Of a stretch of 64,000 bases of DNA, positions 23,664 to 32,092 are shown one piece after another (position 1 is the stretch's first letter; every line of letters starts with the position of its first letter). The position numbers and the translations under genes were made by a program. Source of the DNA: an alpha proteobacterium BAL199 (lineage in GTDB: Bacteria; Pseudomonadota; Alphaproteobacteria; Thalassobaculales; Thalassobaculaceae); assembly GCA_000171835.1 (NCBI GenBank), contig ABHC01000008.1, positions 124,001 to 188,000 on the forward strand, given 5' to 3'. The notes under the pieces are model-generated. The model was given only the letters and a program-made list of their open reading frames with translations, was not told the origin of the DNA and did not search any database.

Positions 23664-25240
23664 GAGCCTGTTGCTGAATGAGTCTGGCTTGACGGCATGA
23701 AGCAGCTATCCGGTGATTTTGCCCTCAGACGGCATTTTTCTTGTCCAATTGCTTCAGTTCAAGAGCCATTTTCCACCCTTTCTTCCTCTGCGGACGGACT
23801 CCGAGTGTAGTTTTTTGATGTTGTGGGCGGCGCAGTGCAGGTTCCATTCACCCTGGGTCTCCTGCTCCCCGCGCATCATGAATCCGTCTGCGCCCTGGGT
23901 CTCCTTCATTTGCCCGAACACCGGTTCCACGGTCTGGCCGCGCAGCCGGTAAAGTTTTCGGCCCCGTTGGGTCAGGAGCTTACGCTCCATCTGGTCACGG
24001 GCACTCATGTCCCTGGGTATACGGCCCCGGGGTGGTGGAGCATCACGCATCGCCTTGCGCTGCTTCCAATCCTTAGTGGTGGCGATCAGGTATTCGCATT
24101 CCGCTGTTTCCGTGGCCGCGTTCTCGTCAGACCAATAGCCCGCGTCAAACAGGCCAACCCCCAGCACCGCCTCGTCGCCGGTCACCGCCTCCATCATCGT
24201 CAGGGTCCGGGCAATCATCGGGGCCAGTTGGCGAACGTCGTTGGCCTGGTTCGTCACATCGGTGGCGAGGATGATCTGGTCCGCCGTCACCACCGCCTGG
24301 GCATTGTACCCCTGGAGATATCCCTTGCGGCTCTTCATGATCCGGCTGTCCGGGTCGCTCACGTTGGCCTTGGCCTCTTCCTTGACAACCGCCTCGGCTG
24401 TCTTCGGCTTCCGCCCGCGTTTGGCTTTTCCGTTCGCCTTTTCCTCGGCAATCCGGGCGTTGATCTTCTCCTGCTGCTCGACCCGTTGATGGTCGGCTTC
24501 GCGCAAGAGACGTTCATGACAGGAGCGAAGACGGGACAGCCGATCTGACGGCTTCCTCAGCCCGACGGGAACATCGTCACCTCGGCCCTCCCCGAACATC
24601 CCGTCCTCGGCGGCATCGATCGCCTCGGCCTCCGACAGCATGGCGGCAACCTCCGCCTCCAGGGACTTCGAGGTCTGGTTCGCCGCAAGCGACGCATTTG
24701 CCTTCACCTTGGTCCCATCCAGCGCCACCACGCCCAACCGCACCAGCCCCGCCGCATGACACAGCTTCAGGACCTCCACGAACAGGGTCTCCAGGTCGCC
24801 CCGGTGCCGCTTGCGGAACCGCGCTATCACGCTGTGGTCGGGAACCTCGGCGCACACGATCGTCCGAAACCCAGCATCCCGCACGCACAGGCGCTCGATC
24901 TTGCGGCTTGAGCGTTGCCCGTTCGCATACGCATAAACAAGGAGACTAACCATCATCCTCGGCGCGAACGGTGGCGCTCCCGACCCACGCTTCCGGTAGT
25001 GCGTCTCGAATGCCGATAGATCCATCAAACCCACGGCATCCAGAAGAAGGTGCACGAGGTCTGTGTCCGGAACCCAATCCGCCATGTCCACCGGCAGAAG
25101 AAACCGCTGCCTACGATCTGGTTCTCGGTAAAAATTTGCCATCTCCCCCCCCTTCAAATTGCCTCTCCCAACGGAATCAGGACCCCGTCAGTGGGTCAAG
25201 CGGAGATCGTCGGTGGAACCGGTGATTCTGCAACAGCCTC
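23664..25240 (-). mobile_element. IS1182-family insertion sequence, apparently intact
   Basis: About 1577 bases bounded by imperfect inverted repeats: GAGCCTGTTGCTGAATGA at the left and, read inward from the right, GAGGCTGTTGCAGAATCA, which match the GGCTGTTGCA-type ends of IS1182 elements. TATA flanks both ends (23660-23663 and 25241-25244) and is probably the target duplication. One intact transposase gene lies inside. The element sits next to an AT-rich islet and interrupts a small gene. Confidence 0.85.
23754..25142 (-). CDS. IS1182-family DDE transposase
   Basis: A 462-residue transposase. The N-terminal DUF772-type domain contains GAPPFAPRMMVSLLVYAYAN and AEVPDHSVIARFRKRH. The DDE residues can be placed in GVVALDGTKVKANAS (D), LGVGLFDAGYWSDENA (D) and GQTVEPVFGQMKE (E), with a coiled and basic insert (EKINARIAEEKANGKAKRGR) between the first two. 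All three are present and there is no frameshift, so it may be active. The ATG at 25142 follows a GGGGGGG run and begins MANFYREPDRR; a TTG five codons upstream is unlikely. Confidence 0.93.
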   Translation of the reverse strand: MANFYREPDRRQRFLLPVDMADWVPDTDLVHLLLDAVGLMDLSAFETHYRKRGSGAPPFAPRMMVSLLVYAYANGQRSSRKIERLCVRDAGFRTIVCAEVPDHSVIARFRKRHRGDLETLFVEVLKLCHAAGLVRLGVVALDGTKVKANASLAANQTSKSLEAEVAAMLSEAEAIDAAEDGMFGEGRGDDVPVGLRKPSDRLSRLRSCHERLLREADHQRVEQQEKINARIAEEKANGKAKRGRKPKTAEAVVKEEAKANVSDPDSRIMKSRKGYLQGYNAQAVVTADQIILATDVTNQANDVRQLAPMIARTLTMMEAVTGDEAVLGVGLFDAGYWSDENAATETAECEYLIATTKDWKQRKAMRDAPPPRGRIPRDMSARDQMERKLLTQRGRKLYRLRGQTVEPVFGQMKETQGADGFMMRGEQETQGEWNLHCAAHNIKKLHSESVRRGRKGGKWLLN

Positions 25241-25366
25241 TATATTATCAGAATTGTTATTTGTCATTTCCACGCACAGTTTCACCGAGTCAATGTATTC
25301 ATTAATATATATCTTACGCATATAATCATACGATAAATTCTGAGCAGAGAATTTGCTAAAACCCAT
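25241..25366 (-). pseudogene. 5' part of a small gene interrupted by the IS1182 element
   Basis: An ATG at 25366 has an ideal ribosome-binding site, GGAGG, eight bases upstream (25376-25380). The reading runs MGFSKFSAQNLSYDYMRKIY and on to 42 codons, ending exactly at the IS boundary; beyond it the frame enters the inverted repeat and stops after 13 IS-encoded residues. Codons are AT-rich, unlike the rest of the window. The gene would follow the secreted-protein gene at 25553-25966 in an operon. No family is recognised. Confidence 0.55.
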
Positions 25367-25392
25367 TTCGATATACCTCCTTAATCGCTCTT

Positions 25393-25587
25393 TTACGGCA
25401 GTATATTTGCGAAATCATAATCCATCATCGCTACTCCAGTAATAATTTTGTGTTTGATTTGAATGTTTGAATTTTCAATGAAATCGGAATTTATCAAGGT
25501 CATTGCTATGAAATCTTGATATGCTGGAAAATACAGTTCTAAATTACGATGACTACCACTGCACATGATAAATGTATAAAATGTCAA
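25393..25587 (-). pseudogene. AT-rich open frame, possible frameshifted extension of the secreted protein
   Basis: A 64-codon frame starting at a TTG and overlapping the end of the next gene upstream by 35 bases in another frame. The peptide (for example NLELYFPAYQDFIAMTLINS, ending DYDFANILP) looks protein-like and its stop lies 13 bases before the ribosome-binding site of the interrupted gene. It may be a separate small gene, or the true C-terminus of the 25553-25966 product displaced by a frameshift around 25560-25590. Sequence alone does not decide. Confidence 0.35.
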
Positions 25588-25966
25588 ACTGAGCTATGAG
25601 TAGATCAAAAAACAACCTATCAAACTGGACTGTTCGCTCAGTTTCGGCATATCCCGTTTCAAACCAAACGCATAATTCTGGAACAAATACATAAGATTCT
25701 TCGATTGGTGATCGCAAGGTCAGTTCAAATAATTCACGCTCGCCTTCAATCTGACATTTATTCAAATACACATATCGAATGCCTGCATCAGGATTTTCGA
25801 TAATCCGATCCGACAATCTTACATTTCTAACGTCTTGCTGGAGCGCCAAAATTTCATCATGAAGAGTAGCCCGAGCTTCTGTAACTCCGGAAGAAAACAA
25901 TCCGAAAGTCAACCCGAGCAATACCGCTAGGCTTTTTCGAACACTATCTTTGAGCCACACCCTCAT
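25553..25966 (-). CDS. Secreted protein of unknown function in an AT-rich islet
   Basis: A 137-residue protein with a signal peptide (KSLAVLLGLTFGLFSSGV, cleavage likely near TEARA at 32). The mature part has two Cys (NKCQIEGE, ELCVWFE) and a C-terminal aromatic stretch (FDILYIYHVQW). AAGGGA lies about nine bases before the ATG. Composition is clearly more AT-rich than neighbouring genes, which suggests transfer. I recognise no family. Downstream are a 64-codon frame and a gene split by the IS, perhaps originally one operon. Confidence 0.6.
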   Translation of the reverse strand: MRVWLKDSVRKSLAVLLGLTFGLFSSGVTEARATLHDEILALQQDVRNVRLSDRIIENPDAGIRYVYLNKCQIEGERELFELTLRSPIEESYVFVPELCVWFETGYAETERTVQFDRLFFDLLIAQFDILYIYHVQW

Positions 25967-26171
25967 AAAGCGCGTCCCTTGCCGGGAACATTCTTGAAAC
26001 CGATAGGGTGCCTTACAACAGGTCGGATGGCAACGCGATGAACCTGGTGCAGCCTACTTGGAGATCAAGACACTCCGGTGGCCAGCGACGCCGCTGAGGT
26101 TTGGTATCCGCAGCAGCAGACCCCGCGCCCCAGCGCTTGTCGGTGAAAGTTCGATCGAGGTTGTCAGTTGG

Positions 26172-26271
26172 CTAGTGGTGAAAATCAAACGGGTGAGTCC
26201 GTCTGGATCGGCAGATTTCCGCCATGCGTTTGCTGATGCACGGGTTTCATCTGTCTGATTCCCACCACTAG
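26172..26271. repeat. Possible 100-bp MITE with CTAG ends
   Basis: Both ends read CTAGTGGTGxxAATCA inward; over the first 25 positions about 20 match between the two arms. The element starts and ends with CTAG, so a TA duplication as made by IS630/Tc1-type transposases would fit. It carries no gene. The rest of the 25967-26275 interval holds no convincing gene either; a reverse frame through it has codon use unlike its neighbours. Confidence 0.45.
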
Positions 26272-26275
26272 ACAC

Positions 26276-26725
26276 TTACGCGCCCGGAGGCGGCGGCAAG
26301 AACTCCACGTCGTGCTCGGCGGCGATACGCACCACCTCTGCCGGGTCGGCAACGTTGTGAATGCGCTCGAACAGCGTGCGCAGCGACAGGGCCGGGGTCA
26401 CCCAGAACAGAGCCTTCACCGATTTATCGGACTTGTTGAAGATCCCGTGCGGCAGGCCCATCGGCATCCGTATCAGATCGCCATTGGTGGCGTGCACGGT
26501 CTGGCCGTCCAGCATCAACTCGAATCGACCGTCCAGCATGTAGATGAATTCGTCCTGGGTCGGATGGATGTGCGGCGGCACGAAGGTTCCGACCGGAAAC
26601 AGCGTCTCGAACGCAAACGAGGAAACGCTCTCCTGCTTGGGGTAATAGGTCTGGCCCAGGATGTTCCAGGCAACACCGTCCAGGCCTTTGCCGGCCGGCG
26701 TGATCCCCGCGGTCATGACAGTCAT
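26276..26725 (-). CDS. Cupin-domain protein
   Basis: A 149-residue single cupin. Motif 1 is in PPHIHPTQDEFIYMLDGRFEL (about 50-70), with metal-ligand His-x-His and Glu. Motif 2 is in MPMGLPHGIFNKSDK (about 87-101), supplying the third His. The C-terminal tail (DVEFLPPPPGA) is typical of small single-domain cupins of unknown substrate. AAGGAGG precedes the ATG at 26725. It diverges from the GNAT gene and has no operon partner, so its role is open. Confidence 0.8.
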   Translation of the reverse strand: MTVMTAGITPAGKGLDGVAWNILGQTYYPKQESVSSFAFETLFPVGTFVPPHIHPTQDEFIYMLDGRFELMLDGQTVHATNGDLIRMPMGLPHGIFNKSDKSVKALFWVTPALSLRTLFERIHNVADPAEVVRIAAEHDVEFLPPPPGA

Positions 26726-26850
26726 CGCGCACCTCCTTGTGGCGTTTCGTTCCAGAGTGAAGCATATCGATTGCGGTTTCGGGAAGGAGCGGCTTGCGTG
26801 CTTCGCCATCGCCCGCCACGGTATGGTTTGAGAGAACAAGAGGACCCGCG

Positions 26851-27393
26851 ATGACCGACCGCGATGCCAGTGTCCACGTCCGCCCATCGACGACCGATGA
26901 TCTGGCCGCCATCCACGCGATCTACGCCCATCATGTGACCAACGGGCTCGGATCGTTCGAGGAAGTGCCGCCGGGAATTGACGAGATGGCGGAGCGCCGG
27001 CTGGCGATCGTCGAACGCGGCATGCCGCACCTCGTGGCAGAAGCCAACGGCCGGCTGCTCGGTTACGCCTATGTCGGGCCGTACCGCCCGCGCCCCGCCT
27101 ATCGATACACCGTCGAGAACTCGGTCTATGTGGCTCCCGAAGCGACCCGCCTTGGTGTCGGACGCGCCCTGCTCGGCACGCTCATCGAGATCTGCGAGGC
27201 CGGACGGTGGCGGCAGATGGTTGCCGTGATCGGCGACCGCGGCAACACCGCCTCGATCGCGTTGCACGCTGCCCTCGGATTCCACGAGGCCGGGCACCTC
27301 AAGGCCGTCGGGTTCAAGCATGGACGCTGGGTCGACGTGGTGATCATGCAGCGGGCGCTTGGCGTCGGCGACGACGAGCGCCCCGGCGACTGA
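26851..27393 (+). CDS. GNAT N-acetyltransferase, phosphinothricin/methionine-sulfone acetyltransferase-like
   Basis: A 180-residue GNAT protein. The N-terminus VHVRPSTTDDLAAIHAIYAH, the ATFEE-type position (GLGSFEEVPP), RPAYRYTVENSVYVAPEATR, the acetyl-CoA loop RLGVGRALLG (about 109-118) and NTASIALHAALGFHEAGHLK place it with Pat/YncA-type enzymes that acetylate phosphinothricin or methionine derivatives. GAGGAC precedes the ATG. It converges with livF, four bases apart. The physiological substrate is unknown. Confidence 0.85.
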   Translation: MTDRDASVHVRPSTTDDLAAIHAIYAHHVTNGLGSFEEVPPGIDEMAERRLAIVERGMPHLVAEANGRLLGYAYVGPYRPRPAYRYTVENSVYVAPEATRLGVGRALLGTLIEICEAGRWRQMVAVIGDRGNTASIALHAALGFHEAGHLKAVGFKHGRWVDVVIMQRALGVGDDERPGD

Positions 27394-27397
27394 CCGC

Positions 27398-28111
27398 TTA
27401 GACATGCAGGTATCGGTCGATGATGCCGGCATCGGCCTGAAACGCCCCGCTGTCGCCCTGCCAGACCACCTGACCCTTTTCGACGACGTAGTGCCGGTCG
27501 GCCAAGCCGAGCAACGCCGACACTGTCTTGTCGATCACCAGGATGGCCTCGCCCTCGGCCTTGAGGCGGCCCAGGCAGTTCCAGATCTCCTCGCGGATGA
27601 TCGGCGCCAGACCTTCGGTCGCCTCGTCCAGGATCAACAGCTTGGGGTTGGTCATCAACGCACGGCCGATCGCTAGCATCTGCTGCTCGCCACCGGACAA
27701 CTGACCGCCAAGGTGACGCCGGCGCTCGCCCAGGCGGGGAAACAACTCGACCACGGCGTCCACTGTCCACCGAGCAGGCCCGCCGCCGCGGTTGGCCGAG
27801 GTTGCAACCAAGTTCTCCTCGACCGTCAGGGTCGGGAACACCTGCCGCCCCTCCGGCACCAGGCCAAGGCCTCGCTGCGCGATCCGGTAAGGCGGCTGAC
27901 CTTGCACCGGCACGCCGTCGACCCGGATCGAGCCACCGGTCGGGCGCACGAGCCCCATGACAGTACTGACAGTGGTGGTCTTGCCCATGCCGTTGCGGCC
28001 CATCAGGGTGACCACCTCGCCGGCCGCAATCTCGAACGACATGCCGAACAGCACCTGGCTGTCGCCGTAGCCCGAGGTCAGGCTCTCCACGCTGAGCATC
28101 GGCGCGGTCAC
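27398..28111 (-). CDS. livF: Branched-chain-type ABC transporter ATP-binding protein (LivF)
   Basis: A 237-residue ATPase: Walker A MGRNGMGKTTTV (about 38-49), the LivF-typical QRGLGLVPEGRQVFPTLTV, signature LSGGEQQMLAIGRAL, Walker B LLILDEATEGLAP. Last gene of the livKHMGF operon, overlapping livG by four bases. With LivG it powers the transporter. The operator-like palindrome before livK links it to the aromatic-CoA pathway, so the real substrate may be an aromatic acid rather than an amino acid. Confidence 0.92.
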   Translation of the reverse strand: MTAPMLSVESLTSGYGDSQVLFGMSFEIAAGEVVTLMGRNGMGKTTTVSTVMGLVRPTGGSIRVDGVPVQGQPPYRIAQRGLGLVPEGRQVFPTLTVEENLVATSANRGGGPARWTVDAVVELFPRLGERRRHLGGQLSGGEQQMLAIGRALMTNPKLLILDEATEGLAPIIREEIWNCLGRLKAEGEAILVIDKTVSALLGLADRHYVVEKGQVVWQGDSGAFQADAGIIDRYLHV

Positions 28112-28863
28112 AGCGCGGCCTCCTCGCCCAGATAGGCCGAGCGGACCTCCGGGTCGGCCCGGATCGCGTCCGGCTTGCCATCGGCGATCACCCGGCCATA
28201 GACCAGCACCGAGATCCGGTCGGCCAGCGCAAAGACAGCGTCCATGTCGTGCTCGACCAGTAGGATCGTCAGGCTGCCACGCAATGCCTCCAGGGTGGCG
28301 ACGAGCCGTTCGCTCTCCTCGTGACCGGTGCCCGCCATCGGCTCGTCTAGCAGCAGCAGCTTCGGCTTCATTACAAGGGCGATGGCGATCTCAAGTTGAC
28401 GCTTTTCACCATGGCTGAGCGCACCGGCGCGAACCCCGGCCCGATGCTTCAGGCCAACGGTTTCGAGCGAGGCCATTGCCGCCTCGTTCAAGCGTGCTTC
28501 GGCCGCAGCCGGGCGCAGGAACCGGAAGCTGTGCCCATCATGCGCCTGGGCCGCGACCGCGACGTTCTCCAGCGCGGTGAAACTCGGCAGGATGGTGGTG
28601 ATCTGGAACGAACGGGCCAAGCCGAGCCGGCAACGCGCATGCATCGGCAGGTCGGTGACGTCGCGGCCGTCGAACCGGATTCGCCCGGCATCCGGCGCTA
28701 TCTGCCCGGAAATCTGGCCGATCAGCGTGGTCTTTCCGGCACCGTTCGGCCCGATCAACACGTGGATCGACCCGGCCTCGACCGTCATCGTCAGGTCATC
28801 GGTGACGGTCAGCGCGCCATAGGCCTTGGATAGCCCTTCCAGGGCCAGGATCGGTTCAGCCAC
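28108..28863 (-). CDS. livG: Branched-chain-type ABC transporter ATP-binding protein (LivG)
   Basis: A 251-residue ATPase: Walker A IGPNGAGKTTLIGQISG (about 37-53), Q-loop region GLARSFQITTILP, signature ALSHGEKRQLEIAIAL, Walker B LLLLDEPMAGTGHEE and the C-terminal IRADPEVRSAYLGEEA typical of LivG. It overlaps livM by eight bases and livF by four, so all are cotranslated. Confidence 0.92.
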   Translation of the reverse strand: MAEPILALEGLSKAYGALTVTDDLTMTVEAGSIHVLIGPNGAGKTTLIGQISGQIAPDAGRIRFDGRDVTDLPMHARCRLGLARSFQITTILPSFTALENVAVAAQAHDGHSFRFLRPAAAEARLNEAAMASLETVGLKHRAGVRAGALSHGEKRQLEIAIALVMKPKLLLLDEPMAGTGHEESERLVATLEALRGSLTILLVEHDMDAVFALADRISVLVYGRVIADGKPDAIRADPEVRSAYLGEEAAL

Positions 28864-29827
28864 CGGCGCCCCTCCCGCCGATCAGCCGCCCGAGACCGCC
28901 GCGTGCAAACAGCACCACCAGGATCAACATCGGCCCGAAGAATACACGCCAATGCTCTGTGACATGCGACAGGATCTCCTCGAGCGCCAGATAGGCGACG
29001 GCGCCCAGGATCGCCCCATGCAGCGTACCGGTGCCGCCCAGAACCACCATGATGATCAGGTCGCCGGAGCGCTGCCACGACATGGTAGACGGGCTGACGA
29101 ACTCAGTGTGGTTCGCCAGCAACGCACCAGCGAGTCCGGCCATCATCCCGGCGATCACATAGGCGACGAGTTGGTAGGCATACGGGTTGAAGCCTACCGC
29201 CTGCATCCGCAGCCGGTTCTCGCGCACGCCGACAATCACCCGACCGAAACGCGACCCAACCAGCGCCTTCGCAAACACGTAGCACGATGCCAAGCACGCC
29301 AGGACGACGTAGTAGAACGTCGTCTCGTTCTCGAGCGGCGAGTAGCCGAAGACCTCGCTGCGCCCCCACATGGTCAGCCCGTCGTCGCCGCCATAGGCCG
29401 ACAGGCTGCTGGCGGTGAAGTAGGCCATCTGGCCGAATGCCAGCGTGATCATGATGAAGTACACGCCGCGGGTCCGCAGGCAGATCGCTCCGGTGACCAG
29501 GGCGAACAGCCCACCGCCCAGCATCGCCATCGGAAAGGTGATCGACGCGTCCCACAGATCGTGCGCCGAGGCGATGCCGACGGCATAGGCGCCGATCCCG
29601 ATGAAGGCGGCGTGACCGAAACTGACCATCGCGCCGTAGCCGAGGATGATGTCGAGGCTGAGCGCGGCAATCGCGTAGATCATGATCCGCGACACCATCT
29701 GAGTCGCGAAACCGAGGTCGGCCGCGTTCGCCAGCGCCGGCACGGCGGCGAACAGGATCAGCAGAACCGGGGCAACCTGCCGAGCTGCGCCGATGGGCTT
29801 GTTCACGGGTGAGCTTGGCGCGCTCAT
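28856..29827 (-). CDS. livM: Branched-chain-type ABC transporter permease (LivM)
   Basis: A 323-residue permease with about nine membrane segments and the LivM core (LSLDIILGYGAMVSFGHAAF; GVYFIMITLAFGQMAYF; GGTGTLHGAILGAVAYLALE). The ATG at 29827 overlaps the livH stop (ATGA); the longer open frame upstream is livH antiframe and is not used. It would form the channel with LivH. Confidence 0.92.
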   Translation of the reverse strand: MSAPSSPVNKPIGAARQVAPVLLILFAAVPALANAADLGFATQMVSRIMIYAIAALSLDIILGYGAMVSFGHAAFIGIGAYAVGIASAHDLWDASITFPMAMLGGGLFALVTGAICLRTRGVYFIMITLAFGQMAYFTASSLSAYGGDDGLTMWGRSEVFGYSPLENETTFYYVVLACLASCYVFAKALVGSRFGRVIVGVRENRLRMQAVGFNPYAYQLVAYVIAGMMAGLAGALLANHTEFVSPSTMSWQRSGDLIIMVVLGGTGTLHGAILGAVAYLALEEILSHVTEHWRVFFGPMLILVVLFARGGLGRLIGGRGAGG

Positions 29828-30747
29828 CGTCCGGCGGCAGGGAACAGGCCGGTCGGCCGGAAGAACAGCACGCCGGCCATCAGCAGGTAGATCAGCATGG
29901 ACGCGATCGCCGGGCCCACCTGGTTGGCCGCGGCCGGCGCCATCATCGTCTTGAAAATGTCGGTCATGAACGACCGTCCGAGGGTATCGACCAATCCGAT
30001 GATCAGGGCCGCCACGAAAGCGCCGCGGATCGAGCCGATACCGCCGATCACGATCACCACGAAGGCCAGGATCAGCACGCCGTCGCCCATGCCGGGCTCG
30101 ACCGAGAAGATCGGGCCGGCCATCACGCCGGCGAACCCCGCCAGCATGGCGCCGAAGCCGAACACGACCATGAACAGCCGTCGGATGTCGACGCCGAGAG
30201 CAGCGACCATGCGCGGGTTGGTGGCCCCTGCCCGCACCAGCATCCCGACCCGGGTCCGGGTGACCAGCACCCACAGCAGGACAGCCGTCGCCAAGCCGGA
30301 CAGGATCATCGCCACCCGGTAGATCGGGTATCCGAAGCCGTCCATCAGCGGGATGGTGCCTTTCAGCAGATCCGGGATCGGATACGACAAGGGGGCCGCC
30401 CCCCAGACGATCCGAACCCCTTCGTTCAGGAACAGGATCACGCCGAAAGTCGCCAGGACCTGATCGAGATGGTCCCGGTCGTACAAGTGGCGGAACACCA
30501 GAAATTCCAACAACAGGCCGAATGCCAGCGCCGCCAGCAACGCCAGGATCAGGGCCATGAAGAAACTGCCCGTCAGACCGTAGAACGTGACCGCTAGGTA
30601 GGCACCGAGCATGTACTGCACGCCATGCGCCAGATTGATGAAGTCCATCACGCCGAACACCAGCGTCAAGCCGGCGGCCACCAGAAACAGCAGCACTCCG
30701 AGTTGAAGCCCGTTCAGCACCTGGACCGCAACCAGAGTCGCTGTCAT
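29824..30747 (-). CDS. livH: Branched-chain-type ABC transporter permease (LivH)
   Basis: A 307-residue permease with about eight membrane segments and LivH motifs (LVFGVMDFINLAHGVQYMLG; LATFGVILFLNEG; VVIGGIGSIRGAFVAALIIG). GGAGGGGG lies just before the ATG at 30747. A small hairpin separates it from livK, which would let the binding protein be made in excess of the permeases. Confidence 0.92.
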   Translation of the reverse strand: MTATLVAVQVLNGLQLGVLLFLVAAGLTLVFGVMDFINLAHGVQYMLGAYLAVTFYGLTGSFFMALILALLAALAFGLLLEFLVFRHLYDRDHLDQVLATFGVILFLNEGVRIVWGAAPLSYPIPDLLKGTIPLMDGFGYPIYRVAMILSGLATAVLLWVLVTRTRVGMLVRAGATNPRMVAALGVDIRRLFMVVFGFGAMLAGFAGVMAGPIFSVEPGMGDGVLILAFVVIVIGGIGSIRGAFVAALIIGLVDTLGRSFMTDIFKTMMAPAAANQVGPAIASMLIYLLMAGVLFFRPTGLFPAAGR

Positions 30748-30800
30748 CCGCCCCCTCCGAAACAGATGGCGGGCGAAGCGCAATCGGCTCCGCCCGCCCG

Positions 30801-30815
30801 CCGGGTCAAACCCGG
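30801..30815 (-). terminator. Hairpin between livK and livH
   Basis: CCGGGT pairs with ACCCGG around a CAA loop, starting one base after the livK stop. With no T-run on the reverse strand, it is more likely an attenuating or mRNA-protecting hairpin than a full terminator. Confidence 0.45.
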
Positions 30816-30816
30816 A

Positions 30817-31986
30817 TCACTTCATCGCGCATTCGCTGGCGTAGACGTCGCCGTAGTCGTCGAACACCTTCTCGACAACCGACGTGGCGTACTTGCCGTC
30901 GGCACGCTTCACCGCCTGGACCAGATAGAAGTCCTGAATCGGGAAGTGATTGTTGTTGTACTTGAAGTCGCCGCGAACCGAGGCGAAGTCAGCCTTCTTC
31001 AAGGCGGCGGTGACCGCCTTCTTGTCGGACAGGTCGCCCTTGACTGCCTTGACGGCGGAGTTGATCAGCTGGGCCGCGTCATAGCCCTGGCTGGAGTACA
31101 GCGACGGAACGTAGCCGTACTTGGCTTCATACGCCGACACGAACGCCTTGTTGGCGGCGTTGTCCAGGTCCGGAGTCCACTGCGACGACGAGAACAGGCC
31201 GACCGCGTCGTCCTTGGTCGCCGGCAAAGTGGTCTCGTCCACCGTGAAGGCCGACAGGAACTTCACGTTCTTGTCGAGGCCCGCTTGGCGGAACTGCTTG
31301 ACCAGATTCACGCCCATGCCGCCCGGCATGAAGGTGAAGACCACATCCGGCTTGGCCGCCGCGATCTTCGCCAGCTCAGCCGAGAAATCCAGGTTGCCGA
31401 GCTTGGTGTAGACCTCGTCGACGATCGTGCCCTTGAAATGGCGCTTGAACCCGGCGACCGAGTCCTTGCCGGCCTGATAGTTCGGGGTCAGCAGAAAGGC
31501 GCTCTTGAAGCCCTTGTCCTGCGCGTACTTGCCCATGACCTCGTGGATCTGGTCGTTCTGCCAGGAAGTCGAGAAGAAGTACGGGCTGCAGCCCTTGCCG
31601 GCAAAGGTCGAGGTGCCAGCATTCGCGCCGATCAGAAAGGTCTCGCTCTCGGTGACCGGGCGGAAGACCGCCTGCAGGATGTTCGAGAACACGATACCGG
31701 CCACGAAGTCGACCTTGTCACGCTCGAGCAGGCCCTTGACCTTGGTCAACGCCACATCGGGCTTCAACTCGTCGTCGGCAACGATGATCTCGACGTCGCG
31801 ACCGCCGAGCTTGCCGCCCTGCTGATCGACGAACAGCTGGAAGCCGTCGTTGATGTGCTTGCCGAGCACCGCCGGTGGCCCCGACAGCGTCACCATCATT
31901 CCAATTTTCAGAGGATCGGCGGCGTGTGCCGACACCCCCATCCCCACGCCGGCCGCCACGAGGGCCGCCGTCAAAACCTTGCGCAT
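30817..31986 (-). CDS. livK: Periplasmic substrate-binding protein of the liv-type transporter
   Basis: A 389-residue type I binding protein with a signal peptide (to about residue 22, ending SAHA). Family features: DPLKIGMMVTLSGPPAVLGK at the start, FVAGIVFSNILQAV, SWQNDQIHEVMGKYA, VFTFMPGGMGVNLVKQF and EAKYGYVPSLYSSQGYDAA. Related proteins bind branched-chain amino acids, amides or aromatic acids; this one resembles the aromatic-acid branch in context. It is first in the operon, and a palindrome matching the MarR-type sites at 15263/15324 lies 93 bases before its start. Confidence 0.9.
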   Translation of the reverse strand: MRKVLTAALVAAGVGMGVSAHAADPLKIGMMVTLSGPPAVLGKHINDGFQLFVDQQGGKLGGRDVEIIVADDELKPDVALTKVKGLLERDKVDFVAGIVFSNILQAVFRPVTESETFLIGANAGTSTFAGKGCSPYFFSTSWQNDQIHEVMGKYAQDKGFKSAFLLTPNYQAGKDSVAGFKRHFKGTIVDEVYTKLGNLDFSAELAKIAAAKPDVVFTFMPGGMGVNLVKQFRQAGLDKNVKFLSAFTVDETTLPATKDDAVGLFSSSQWTPDLDNAANKAFVSAYEAKYGYVPSLYSSQGYDAAQLINSAVKAVKGDLSDKKAVTAALKKADFASVRGDFKYNNNHFPIQDFYLVQAVKRADGKYATSVVEKVFDDYGDVYASECAMK

Positions 31987-32078
31987 GTCCGTCTCCCTAG
32001 TACCACAGCCTCGTCCGATACCCGGGCAACGGCTTCTCGCGTCCGTCTCCCGATGCATCCCGATCGTTCAGGCAGATA

Positions 32079-32092
32079 CTTTAAGTTTAAAA
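32079..32092. promoter_or_regulatory. Candidate MarR operator 3 (upstream of livK)
   Basis: CTTTAAGTTTAAAA contains TTTAAGTTTAAA, one base from the palindrome at 15325-15336. It is an AT-rich stretch in GC-rich DNA at promoter distance from livK. The shared sequence is the main evidence that the transporter belongs to the aromatic-CoA regulon. Confidence 0.55.

Noticed and set aside
26054-26275. A 73-codon reverse frame next to the cupin gene
   Set aside because: Codon use lacks the high GC third positions of neighbouring genes, and the inverted repeats of the possible MITE lie within it.
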